Positions 6,948-13,558 are shown, counted from the first letter of the stretch. The stretch: DNA of 21,606 nt from Bacillota bacterium (GCA_029239575.1 JARBUP010000013.1:1-21606), one strand, 5' to 3'. Program-made: numbers and translations. The notes: generated from the sequence alone by a model not told the origin.

Positions 6948-7623
6948 TAAAATAACCTCCTACTTTTACATCCCTAATAATAGAACCTCTTTTAAGTTCT
7001 ATAACTCTTTTTTGGTACTGATTTACAATTTCTTTATCATGTGTTGCCATGATTATAGTAGTACCTCTTTTATTAATTTCAGTTAAAATTCTCATTATTT
7101 CTTTAGAAGTTTCATTATCAAGATTTCCTGTAGGCTCGTCCGCAATTATAGTCTCAGGTTTATTTACAATGGCTCTTGCAATTGCAACCCTTTGCTGTTC
7201 TCCCCCTGATAGTTCGTCAGGATACGATTTAGCTTTGTCGCTTAAGCCAACCATGTTTAATACAATTGGAATTTCTCTTCTTATATATTTCGATGAGCAA
7301 CAAATCATTTCCATAGCAAATGCAATATTTTCATATACTGTCAACTTAGGAAGTAATCTATAGTCCTGAAATATAAAACCTATATTACGTCTATATTGTG
7401 CAATATTTCTTTTTCTAATTTTTGTTATATCTTCCCCATAGTAATTTATAAATCCTTCAGATGGATGTATTTCTTTTAACAAGAGTTTTATAAGAGTACT
7501 TTTTCCTGCACCACTCTTTCCAACAATAAAAATGAATTCACCAGGATTAATAGTAAAATTAATATCTTTGACTGCTGCAAAACCTTTTTTGTACACTTTC
7601 GTCACATTATTAAATTCAATCAC
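6937..7623 (-). CDS. ftsE: Cell division ATP-binding protein FtsE, with GTG start
   Basis: A 228-residue ABC ATPase. Walker A GKSGAGKST lies at 35-43, the Q-loop glutamine near 86 (FIFQDYRLLP), the signature LSGGEQ at 138-143, and Walker B with the D-loop at about 158-168 (TIIADEPTGNLD). The IFQDYRLLP stretch is characteristic of FtsE. It powers FtsX. The start codon is GTG at 7623, since the ATG two bases upstream is out of frame and runs at once into TGA; an AGAGGTG site precedes it. It is the first gene of ftsE-ftsX-M23. The promoter and two dyad sequences lie upstream (7654-7752). Confidence 0.94.
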   Translation of the reverse strand: MIEFNNVTKVYKKGFAAVKDINFTINPGEFIFIVGKSGAGKSTLIKLLLKEIHPSEGFINYYGEDITKIRKRNIAQYRRNIGFIFQDYRLLPKLTVYENIAFAMEMICCSSKYIRREIPIVLNMVGLSDKAKSYPDELSGGEQQRVAIARAIVNKPETIIADEPTGNLDNETSKEIMRILTEINKRGTTIIMATHDKEIVNQYQKRVIELKRGSIIRDVKVGGYFNEP

Positions 7624-7653
7624 ATTTTCACCTCTGTTACATTTTATTAATTA

Positions 7654-7681
7654 TTTGTCAAAAGCTTTAACTTTCGACAAA
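7654..7681. promoter_or_regulatory. Inverted repeat in the ftsE leader containing a Spo0A-box match
   Basis: TTTGTC-A-AAAG (7654-7664), six-nt loop, CTTT-C-GACAAA (7671-7681) form a 28-nt near-perfect dyad with one mismatch. On the minus strand it contains TGTCGAA (7679-7673), identical to the 7-bp 0A box, facing a one-mismatch inverted copy (TTTGACA). It lies between the predicted transcription start and the ribosome binding site of ftsE. It has no T-run, so it is not a terminator. A role as operator is inference; a single 7-mer match is expected by chance in a window this size. Confidence 0.4.
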
Positions 7682-7723
7682 ATAGAAATATGATTGCGAC
7701 ATTTCTTAAATATATGCAATCAT

Positions 7724-7751
7724 ATTATATCATATTCTGACAAATTATCAA
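7724..7751 (-). promoter_or_regulatory. Probable SigA promoter of ftsE-ftsX-M23
   Basis: On the minus strand TTGATA (7751-7746), a 16-bp spacer and TATAAT (7729-7724). Transcription would start near 7717, giving a leader of about 94 nt. An exact 10-bp inverted repeat, ATATGATTGC (7688-7697) with GCAATCATAT (7716-7725), overlaps the -10 and start point. Confidence 0.65.
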
Positions 7752-7818
7752 ACATTACTTTAATATTTTACTTTATTTTTAAGCAAAATGAAATGTTTAT
7801 TTTTGGCATTAACAAAAA

Positions 7819-7854
7819 AATATGGTGGCAAGTTTTTAAAACTTGTCACCATAT
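7819..7854 (-). terminator. Terminator of the PrcB_C-like gene
   Basis: On the minus strand, after the stop at 7874, AATATGGTGACAAGTTTT pairs with AAAACTTGCCACCATATT (one internal mismatch, about 17 bp), followed by a run of seven T residues. Confidence 0.85.
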
Positions 7855-7873
7855 TCGATATTTGCTTATGATT

Positions 7874-8311
7874 TTAATGTGTATACTCTTTTTCTAAAAC
7901 TACTTTTTGAGGCAGTTCATTCATATCTGCTTTAACAACTGTGAAAGGATATGTCAAAATTTGAGCTGTAACATCTCCTGGTTTAGGGTCTGTATATTCA
8001 GCATATACTGTTAAAACTTTGTCACCATCAACTGTGTCCAATGTAAGTTTATCAACTGCAACATCATAACCAGCTGAATTTTTTTCACCTCTTGTTACTA
8101 CAACGTAAATATCATCATTTATTCTGCATACAAGAGCTTTTTCTTTCATTCTGTAATTTGGTAAAACTTCTGTTATCTGAGCAGGTATATTTTCTGGTTC
8201 TATTTTTTCAAATCCCACGTTTTCTGCACCCTTTCCTTGAAAGTATCTGTAAAAGAATAAAAGAGCTGCTATAAAAACTATAATCGCAACAATGGTAATA
8301 ACTTTCTTCAT
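7874..8311 (-). CDS. Membrane-anchored small protein with PrcB_C-like domain
   Basis: A 145-residue protein. The N-terminus MKKVITIVAIIVFIAALLFF is a single uncleaved-looking membrane anchor, with the rest probably outside the membrane. The C-terminal half (about 68-130) has the layout I associate with PrcB_C (protease complex-associated): VVVTRGEKNSAGYDVAVDKL, then a strand with LTVYAEYTDPKPGDVT and a closing YPFTVVK. Family knowledge links this domain to assembly of secreted proteases in Treponema; nothing here shows a protease partner. I start at 8311 and not at the upstream ATG (8326), because the GGGGGG ribosome binding site lies between them, 8 nt before 8311. It forms its own unit, ending in a strong terminator. 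The domain call is from memory of the pattern, not a search. Confidence 0.65.
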   Translation of the reverse strand: MKKVITIVAIIVFIAALLFFYRYFQGKGAENVGFEKIEPENIPAQITEVLPNYRMKEKALVCRINDDIYVVVTRGEKNSAGYDVAVDKLTLDTVDGDKVLTVYAEYTDPKPGDVTAQILTYPFTVVKADMNELPQKVVLEKEYTH

Positions 8312-8444
8312 AAATATTCCCCCCATATTTGTACTCTTTATATTTTATTCTGTGTATATATTTTTATGCTATGTATGTACAAATTATATTATATAATTTA
8401 ATTAATTTATTCATTATTTTATAAAATAAATAAAAATTTTAAGT

Positions 8445-8474
8445 TTGACATAGTAGCTTGTCTGTAAGTATAAT
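8445..8474 (+). promoter_or_regulatory. SigA promoter of the MazG-like gene
   Basis: TTGACA (8445-8450), an 18-bp spacer and TATAAT (8469-8474): both hexamers are perfect. The start would be near 8481, about 29 nt before the ATG at 8510. Confidence 0.8.
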
Positions 8475-8509
8475 TTATATATATAAAACTAATTAAGGAG
8501 TTGAATTTT

Positions 8510-8902
8510 ATGTCTCGAGATTGCGCTGAATTTCAAAATTGCATTGCTGACTTGCAGCTGAGAAATAAAAGTATATTAGATATAACTACAAAACTTAGTG
8601 AGCAAAACGCTAGGGTTAACAGAGCTGTTGCTAAATCTGTTACACGTTGCGGCTGCATTAGCATCGATGCTACTAAGCAAGTTTTTTCTGATGATAAAAC
8701 ATTACACGAAAATAAAGAGTTATTAAAAACACATATACAAGGCGGACTATGCCCTACATGCCAAGAAAAAGTCGAGGAAGAAATTGGCGATATGTTGTTT
8801 TATATAGCTTCCCTTTGCGAAGCATTAAATTTAGACATGCAAGATATTGTTGAACAAAAAATTAAAGAATTGAAAACATTAGGGATTTTTAATTTATTAT
8901 AA
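8510..8902 (+). CDS. MazG-like protein with two Cys pairs, conserved clostridial type
   Basis: A 130-residue soluble protein. The last third reads VEEEIGDMLFYIASLCEALNLD, matching the EExxD-type helix of MazG/all-alpha NTP pyrophosphohydrolases, where acidic residues hold Mg2+ (E89-E91 and D94). A first helix (about 7-43) precedes it. Between the two lies an insertion with CGC (47-49) and CPTC (81-84), spaced like a four-Cys metal site. This could be a small nucleotide hydrolase with a structural zinc, or a regulator that has kept only the fold. No substrate can be inferred. The start is ATG 8510, 9 nt behind AAGGAG; an in-frame TTG at 8501 is too close to it. It is a single-gene unit with its own promoter and a terminator shared with mce. 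Confidence 0.7.
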   Translation: MSRDCAEFQNCIADLQLRNKSILDITTKLSEQNARVNRAVAKSVTRCGCISIDATKQVFSDDKTLHENKELLKTHIQGGLCPTCQEKVEEEIGDMLFYIASLCEALNLDMQDIVEQKIKELKTLGIFNLL

Positions 8903-8910
8903 GGGATACA

Positions 8911-8945
8911 AAAAAACAGTTAACTCACAAGTTTAACTGTTTTTT
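8911..8945. terminator. Bidirectional terminator between the MazG-like gene and mce
   Basis: CAGTTAA (8917-8923) and TTAACTG (8933-8939) form a stem extended by six A/T pairs on the outside, with a 9-nt loop. It has A residues on the left and T residues on the right, and stops transcription arriving from both sides. Confidence 0.88.
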
Positions 8946-8950
8946 ATTTT

Positions 8951-9349
8951 TTATCTTTGGCAAAGTTCTATTAATACACCATGTGTACTTTTTGGATGGC
9001 AAAATGCAATTTTTGCTCCACCAGCACCGTATCTTGGTTTTTCATCAATCATTCTAATTCCTTTTTCTTTCATTTCAGCAATTGCAGCTTCAATATCATC
9101 AACCTTAAATGCTATATGTTGTACTCCTTCGCCGTTTTTTTCTATATATTTAGCTATAGGACCGTCTTCGCTTGTTGATTCTAAAAGTTCTACTTCAGTA
9201 TCACCGATAGGTAAAAATGCAACCTTAACTTTTTGTTCTTCAACTGTTTCAGTTCCAGCAGATTTCAAACCAAGAACTCCTTCATAAAACTTTAATGTTT
9301 CTTGTAAATCTTTTACTGCTATTCCTATATGATCTACTTTATTTACCAT
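8951..9349 (-). CDS. mce: Methylmalonyl-CoA epimerase
   Basis: A 132-residue protein of the vicinal oxygen chelate (glyoxalase) superfamily that interconverts (S)- and (R)-methylmalonyl-CoA, linking the mutase to carboxylation/decarboxylation steps. Two beta-alpha-beta-beta-beta repeats are visible. Metal-ligand candidates are H7 (KVDHIGIAV), H78 (GVQHIAFKV) and E128 (GVLIELC), the typical positions in MCE. The length is normal. It is the last gene of the mutase operon, with an AGGAG site 8 nt before the ATG. It is separated from meaB by 204 nt holding a degenerate repeat cluster, so it may also have its own promoter, which I could not identify. Confidence 0.93.
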   Translation of the reverse strand: MVNKVDHIGIAVKDLQETLKFYEGVLGLKSAGTETVEEQKVKVAFLPIGDTEVELLESTSEDGPIAKYIEKNGEGVQHIAFKVDDIEAAIAEMKEKGIRMIDEKPRYGAGGAKIAFCHPKSTHGVLIELCQR

Positions 9350-9400
9350 TTTAATTTCTCCTATTATTTGTTATTTTTTTACACTCTTAAGCCAATAGAA

Positions 9401-9555
9401 ACGTCCCCATGGCTGTGGCTGCATGTTTACATTTTTCAAATGTACCTTTAGGGACGGATCCTTTTTTTGACGTGGTCTAGCTTTAGGGCTTTAGGATACC
9501 GTCCCTTGAGTTAACGGGCTTTAGGGTGCCGTCCCTATTTAGGATGCCGTCCCCT
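9401..9555. repeat. Degenerate GTCCC repeat cluster between meaB and mce (copy B)
   Basis: A patch of GC-rich elements. ACGTCCCC (9401-9408) faces GGGACGG (9451-9457) around a small 7-bp hairpin TACATTT-TTC-AAATGTA. After that come two direct repeats 30 nt apart, GGGCTTTAGGATACCGTCCCT (9486-9506) differing at two positions from 9516-9536, and a third shorter copy at 9538-9555 (TTTAGGATGCCGTCCCCT). The stop codon of meaB (TAG, 9556-9554) lies in the last copy. The CGTCCC cores match copies A and C, and GTCCCTTGAGTTA at 9501 nearly repeats GTCCCCTTGAGTTA at 17671. Confidence 0.75.
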
Positions 9556-10489
9556 ATTTCCCTATTGTTTCAAGGAATTCGTCTCTTACATCGTATACAT
9601 TTTTTTCTTTATTTAATACTGCATTAACTTCTTTATCAAGTTTACTGTCAGAGCTTGCATGGGTCATTATTATTTTTCTTAATTCAGTTTCAATTAATTC
9701 TACTATTTCAATTTTAAGATTTTTCTTTCTTTGTTCTTCTAATTTTCCTGATTCATGCAAATATTGTATATGTTGTTTTACTTCTTGTGATAACTTATCT
9801 ATACCTTCATTTTTTGATGCAGTAACCATGACAACAGGTGGTCTTCTTTCCATATTTTGATTTAAATCGAGCATCATATTTATTTCTGTTGCTGTTCTGT
9901 CAGCTCCAAATAAATCGCTTTTATTGACAACGAAAATATCTCCTATTTCCATTATACCTGCTTTAATAGATTGTATGTCATCACCAAGTCCAGGCACCAT
10001 TACCATTAAAACTGTGTCAGCTGTTTTGACTATATCAACTTCAGATTGACCAACACCAACAGTTTCAATTATTATTATATCATATCCTGCAGCATCAAGA
10101 ATTTTAACAGCATTTTTAGTTGATTTAGAAAGTCCGCCTAAATAACCCCTTGTACCCATACTTCTAATAAATACATTAGGGTCAAGCGCTAAATCCTGCA
10201 TACGAATTCTATCACCTAATATAGAACCACCTGAATATGGGCTTGTAGGATCTATAGCTATTATACCAACTTTTTTATTATCTTTTAAATACGATTTAAC
10301 TAATTTATCAGTTAATGTACTTTTACCTGCTCCAGGAGGTCCTGTTATACCTATAACATGTGCATTATTTGCATACTGTTGGATTTCCCTGATAATATTT
10401 TCTGCTTGTGTTTGATCGTTTTCAACTTGTGTGATTAAACGTGCACATGCTCTTTTATCACCTGTAAGCATTTTATTAATTAATTCCAT
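9554..10489 (-). CDS. meaB: Methylmalonyl-CoA mutase-associated G3E GTPase MeaB
   Basis: A 311-residue P-loop GTPase that guards methylmalonyl-CoA mutase: it gates cofactor loading and helps eject inactivated cobalamin (family knowledge). The P-loop GITGPPGAGKST lies at about 47-58. The switch/Walker B region follows with DIIIIETVGVGQSE, and the base-recognition motif is NKSD (VVNKSDLFG). The length is normal for MeaB/ArgK. It follows the B12-binding subunit gene after 144 nt that hold a perfect 18-bp stem-loop (10541-10582). The start ATG has GGTGGTG upstream. Its stop codon sits within the GTCCC repeat cluster, so the 3' end may have been reshaped by an insertion, though the C-terminal sequence looks complete. 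Confidence 0.95.
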   Translation of the reverse strand: MELINKMLTGDKRACARLITQVENDQTQAENIIREIQQYANNAHVIGITGPPGAGKSTLTDKLVKSYLKDNKKVGIIAIDPTSPYSGGSILGDRIRMQDLALDPNVFIRSMGTRGYLGGLSKSTKNAVKILDAAGYDIIIIETVGVGQSEVDIVKTADTVLMVMVPGLGDDIQSIKAGIMEIGDIFVVNKSDLFGADRTATEINMMLDLNQNMERRPPVVMVTASKNEGIDKLSQEVKQHIQYLHESGKLEEQRKKNLKIEIVELIETELRKIIMTHASSDSKLDKEVNAVLNKEKNVYDVRDEFLETIGK

Positions 10490-10540
10490 TAATTCACCAC
10501 CTACAATTTAATAATGAATCAATAATATTAAACATTTAAT

Positions 10541-10582
10541 ATGAAGAAAAATTTAGGCTAATACGCCTAAATTTTTCTTCAT
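10541..10582. terminator. Perfect 18-bp stem-loop inside the mutase operon
   Basis: ATGAAGAAAAATTTAGGC (10541-10558), loop TAATAC, GCCTAAATTTTTCTTCAT (10565-10582): all 18 pairs match. In the minus-strand transcript the core AAATTTAGGC/GCCTAAATTT is followed by a pyrimidine-rich stretch (TTCTTC), so a partial terminator is plausible. It could equally act as an mRNA processing or stability element separating the mutase subunits from meaB-mce. Confidence 0.6.
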
Positions 10583-10633
10583 TTAATTTTATTTAATTCA
10601 TAATTTAATTAATTTTTTATCTTTTTTATCTAA

Positions 10634-11029
10634 TTATCTTTTTAAATTGTTTTTAATGTATTCTATCATTTGTGTTGTAGTAGTTCCTGGTGTGAATATT
10701 TCTGCAAGGCCAGCTTCTTTTAAGCCTGGTATATCTTCATCAGGAATAACTCCTCCACCAATAATCAATACATCATTAACTCCTTGTTCTTTTAAAAGTT
10801 CAACAACTTTTGGGAACAAGTGATTGTGTGCTCCTGATAATATACTCATTCCAACAACATCAACATCTTCTTGAACAGCTGCTGCAACAATTTGTTCTGG
10901 CGTTTGTCTTAATCCTGTATATATAACTTCCATTCCAGCATCTCTTAATGCTCTTGCTATAAGTTTAGCACCTCTATCATGTCCATCAAGACCTGGTTTA
11001 GCTATTAAAACTCTGATTGGCTTTTCCAT
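10634..11029 (-). CDS. Methylmalonyl-CoA mutase, separate B12-binding subunit
   Basis: A 131-residue Rossmann-like cobalamin-binding domain. The base-off/His-on motif DxHxxG is seen at 15-20 (GLDGHDRG), where H17 ligates cobalt, followed by SILSGAH and the IIGGG loop. It corresponds to the C-terminal domain that is fused to the barrel in most mutases. Here it is a stand-alone subunit directly downstream of the catalytic gene (20 nt), as in several archaea and Firmicutes. I choose ATG 11029, giving MEKPIRV, because GGAGG lies 6 nt upstream; the ATG at 11035 directly abuts it. Confidence 0.94.
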   Translation of the reverse strand: MEKPIRVLIAKPGLDGHDRGAKLIARALRDAGMEVIYTGLRQTPEQIVAAAVQEDVDVVGMSILSGAHNHLFPKVVELLKEQGVNDVLIIGGGVIPDEDIPGLKEAGLAEIFTPGTTTTQMIEYIKNNLKR

Positions 11030-11049
11030 TTTCATCCTCCAAATTTTTA

Positions 11050-12729
11050 TTAAAGCAATACTGCTTGCTCATATTCTCCAAATACTTCTCTCATAACGCC
11101 ACAAACTTCACCTAAAGTAGCATATTCTTTTACTGCTTCTAAAATGAATGGCATTACATTATCAGTATTTTCACAAGCCTTTTTCAATGATTGTAATTTT
11201 TCAGTTACTGCTTCATTGTTTCTTGTTGCTTTAACATCTTCGATTTTTTTCTTTTGCATTTCGCCAACTATTGGGTCAACTCTTAATAATCCTTTTGGAG
11301 ACTCTTCTTCAACTTGATATTTGTTCATTCCAACAACTATTCTGTCTAAAGATTCAATTTCCATCTGATATTTATAAGCTGAATCACTAATTTCTCTTTG
11401 AATGAATCCAAGGTCAATAGCTCTTGGTGCTCCGCCTAATTCATCAATTTTATTGATGTATTCCATTGCTTGATCTTCTATTTCTTTTGTTTTTGCTTCT
11501 ACATAATAAGAACCAGCTAATGGGTCAACTGTGTTTGTAACTCCAGTTTCACTTGCAATTATTTGTTGAGTTCTTAAAGCTATAGTAACTGAATCCTGTG
11601 TAGGAAGTGCTAAAGCTTCATCTCTTGAATTTGTGTGTAATGATTGAGTTCCACCTAATACTGCAGCTAATGCTTGCATTGCAACTCTTACTATGTTGTT
11701 GTTAGGTTGTTGAGCTGTTAATGTACATCCACCTGTTTGAGTATGGAATTTTAACATCATAGATTTTTCGCTTTTTGCTCCAAATCTTTCTTTCATTATT
11801 TTAGCCCATAAACGTCTTGCAGCTCTAAATTTAGAAACTTCTTCTAATAAATCATTATGTGCATTGAAGAAGAATGATAATCTTGGTGCAAATGTATCTA
11901 CATCAAGGCCAGCTTTTATAGCTGCTTCAACATAAGCTATACCATCTGCTAATGTAAAACCAACTTCTTGAGCTGCAGTTGAACCTGCTTCTCTAATGTG
12001 GTAGCCTGAAATTGATATTGTATTCCATTTTGGAACTTCTTTTGAGCAATATTCAAATATATCTGTTATAAGTCTCATTGATGGTTCAGTAGGGAATATA
12101 TAAGTTCCTCTTGCAATATATTCTTTTAATATATCATTTTGAATCGTTCCTCTTAATTTATCAGCAGATACTCCTTGCTTTTCAGCAACAGCTATGTACA
12201 TAGCTAATAAAACAGCAGCTGGTGCATTTATTGTCATAGAAGTAGATACTTTATCTAAAGGAATTCCATCAAATAATATTTCCATATCTTTTAATGAATC
12301 TATAGCAACGCCAACTTTTCCAACTTCTCCTTGTGCTAATGAATGGTCTGAATCATATCCAATTTGAGTTGGTAAGTCAAAAGCTACAGATAAACCAGTA
12401 GAACCTTGGCCTACAAGATATTTATATCTTTCATTTGATTCTTCTGCAGTAGCAAAACCAGCGTACATACGCATTGTCCAAGGCTTACCTCTAAACATTG
12501 TTGGTTGGTATCCTCTTGTAAATGGATATTGTCCAGGATAACCAATTTCAGTTTCATAGTCAATATCTGCAACATCTTCTGCAGTGTAAAGTCTTTTTAC
12601 AGGTGCGCCTGAACCAGTTTTAAATTCTGATTTGCTTTCAGGTGCTTTGCTTAATGATTTGTTTAATACTTTTTCTTCCCAATTTTCTCTTGATGTTTTT
12701 AACTGAGAAAGTTTTTCTTTATCAAACAT
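11050..12729 (-). CDS. Methylmalonyl-CoA mutase, catalytic (TIM-barrel) subunit
   Basis: A 559-residue acyl-CoA mutase large subunit with no B12-binding domain, which is encoded next door. It converts succinyl-CoA to (R)-methylmalonyl-CoA by an adenosylcobalamin radical rearrangement. Diagnostic stretches are YPFTRGYQPTMF, TMRMYAGFATAEESNERY, GLSVAFDLPTQ, TEPSMRLITDIFEY and SISGYHIREAG. The Tyr in RMYAGF and Arg in PSMRL suit methylmalonyl-CoA rather than isobutyryl- or hydroxyisobutyryl-CoA, where these positions differ as I recall; I could not align to confirm. It is the first gene of the operon mutase large subunit, B12 subunit, meaB, mce. AGGAGG lies 5 nt before the ATG. The promoter lies at 12796-12824. 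Confidence 0.94.
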   Translation of the reverse strand: MFDKEKLSQLKTSRENWEEKVLNKSLSKAPESKSEFKTGSGAPVKRLYTAEDVADIDYETEIGYPGQYPFTRGYQPTMFRGKPWTMRMYAGFATAEESNERYKYLVGQGSTGLSVAFDLPTQIGYDSDHSLAQGEVGKVGVAIDSLKDMEILFDGIPLDKVSTSMTINAPAAVLLAMYIAVAEKQGVSADKLRGTIQNDILKEYIARGTYIFPTEPSMRLITDIFEYCSKEVPKWNTISISGYHIREAGSTAAQEVGFTLADGIAYVEAAIKAGLDVDTFAPRLSFFFNAHNDLLEEVSKFRAARRLWAKIMKERFGAKSEKSMMLKFHTQTGGCTLTAQQPNNNIVRVAMQALAAVLGGTQSLHTNSRDEALALPTQDSVTIALRTQQIIASETGVTNTVDPLAGSYYVEAKTKEIEDQAMEYINKIDELGGAPRAIDLGFIQREISDSAYKYQMEIESLDRIVVGMNKYQVEEESPKGLLRVDPIVGEMQKKKIEDVKATRNNEAVTEKLQSLKKACENTDNVMPFILEAVKEYATLGEVCGVMREVFGEYEQAVLL

Positions 12730-12795
12730 GCTTGCCTCCTAAGGTTTCACTTAATTATCAATTATTTTAATTAATAAAATATTTTATGTACAAAT

Positions 12796-12824
12796 AATAT
12801 AATCCAATTTATGAATTATTGCAA
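12796..12824 (-). promoter_or_regulatory. Probable promoter of the methylmalonyl-CoA mutase operon
   Basis: On the minus strand TTGCAA (12824-12819), a 17-bp spacer and TATATT (12801-12796), giving a start near 12789 and a leader of about 60 nt. The -35 lies inside one arm of a 12-bp inverted repeat (12817-12867), so occupancy of that repeat would block or modulate this promoter. Confidence 0.55.
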
Positions 12825-12867
12825 GATATATAGCAAAAATGATATTTCTTTTTTCTATCTTGCAATA
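12817..12867. promoter_or_regulatory. 12-bp perfect inverted repeat over the mutase promoter -35
   Basis: TATTGCAAGATA (12817-12828) and TATCTTGCAATA (12856-12867) are exact inverted copies, 27 nt apart, 39 bp centre to centre. One arm contains the predicted -35 hexamer and the other lies upstream. This looks like a paired operator for a regulator that might loop or bind cooperatively. A hairpin role is unlikely, as it lies upstream of the start. The regulator is unknown. Confidence 0.5.
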
Positions 12868-13163
12868 AAACTTGTAAAAAAAATTTTAAATTTGATTATT
12901 TGTTTATAAACATATTGAATTTTAAATATTTTTCTTGTCACCTAATGAAATTACATAAAAATATGATATTTTAAAATAAATATTTTTTTCATAGACTTTC
13001 ATTATTTTGTACTTATTTTTGCATTTTATGTATATGCAATTTTTTTATAATAATTTCATAATGTCACAGATATAATGTAAATTCATATTATATTATTATT
13101 AGATATTATGTACAACCTAATTAAGTACATTATTAATATATTTACTAAGGAGCATTGATTAAA
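12868..13163. other. AT-rich intergenic region between the mutase operon and the YmaF gene
   Basis: With 12730-12867 this is the longest gene-free stretch of the window (434 nt). Apart from the mutase promoter and operator, I see a TATAAT at 13071-13076 that could be the -10 for the YmaF-family gene, though no convincing -35 lies 16-18 bp upstream. A short ATGTAC/GTACAT inverted pair lies at 13108-13130. The AAGGAG ribosome binding site is at 13147-13152. No further gene or RNA is recognisable. Confidence 0.5.
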
Positions 13164-13499
13164 ATGTTTGATAATATAAATAGTTATAATGAAAAGCTCC
13201 ATGTTCACGAGATTATAGGTAGTGTTTTTATATCAGAAATAGTAGATAATCCCCATAATCATCATTTTTTAACAGTAACAGGGGAAGCAATTCCAATAGA
13301 CAACCTAAGCCATGTTCATGAAATAATTTTTAAAACTGACTTTAACAATGGGCATTACCACATCTTCTACGGTAAAACTTCAACTGAAATTTTAGTTGGC
13401 GACAGACATGTTCATTTTATAAAATCAGTAACATCTAATGACGAAGGGCACAGGCATGAATTTAGAGCTGTAACATTAATTGAAAACCCTAACGATTAA
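13164..13499 (+). CDS. YmaF-family histidine-rich protein
   Basis: A 111-residue protein built of six short repeats each carrying a His pair: HVH at 13-15, HNHH at 31-34, HVH at 50-52, HYH at 64-66, HVH at 82-84 and HRH at 96-98. Each is followed by an acidic or aromatic residue and a beta strand. This is the pattern of the YmaF family. The family has no established function; the regular His pairs suggest metal binding, which is inference. There is no signal peptide or membrane segment. The start is ATG 13164, 11 nt behind AAGGAG; the in-frame TTG at 13155 is only 2 nt from that site and cannot be used. It is a single gene, ending in a strong bidirectional terminator facing ftsH. Confidence 0.8.
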   Translation: MFDNINSYNEKLHVHEIIGSVFISEIVDNPHNHHFLTVTGEAIPIDNLSHVHEIIFKTDFNNGHYHIFYGKTSTEILVGDRHVHFIKSVTSNDEGHRHEFRAVTLIENPND

Positions 13500-13515
13500 A
13501 ATTAATTTCATATAA

Positions 13516-13552
13516 AAAAGCATTTCAATTACTAACTAATTGAAATGCTTTT
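13516..13552. terminator. Bidirectional terminator between the YmaF gene and ftsH
   Basis: AAAAGCATTTCAATTA (13516-13531), loop CTAAC, TAATTGAAATGCTTTT (13537-13552): a perfect 16-bp stem with T-rich tails on both strands. It lies just 7 nt from the end of ftsH. Confidence 0.92.
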
Positions 13553-13558
13553 ACTTTT

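Noticed and set aside
7733..7745. 13-mer TGTCAGAATATGA shared by the ftsE promoter and the spoIIE upstream region (19403-19415)
   Set aside because: Its orientation relative to the genes differs, and several chance 13-mer matches are expected in an AT-rich window of this size. It does not extend further.
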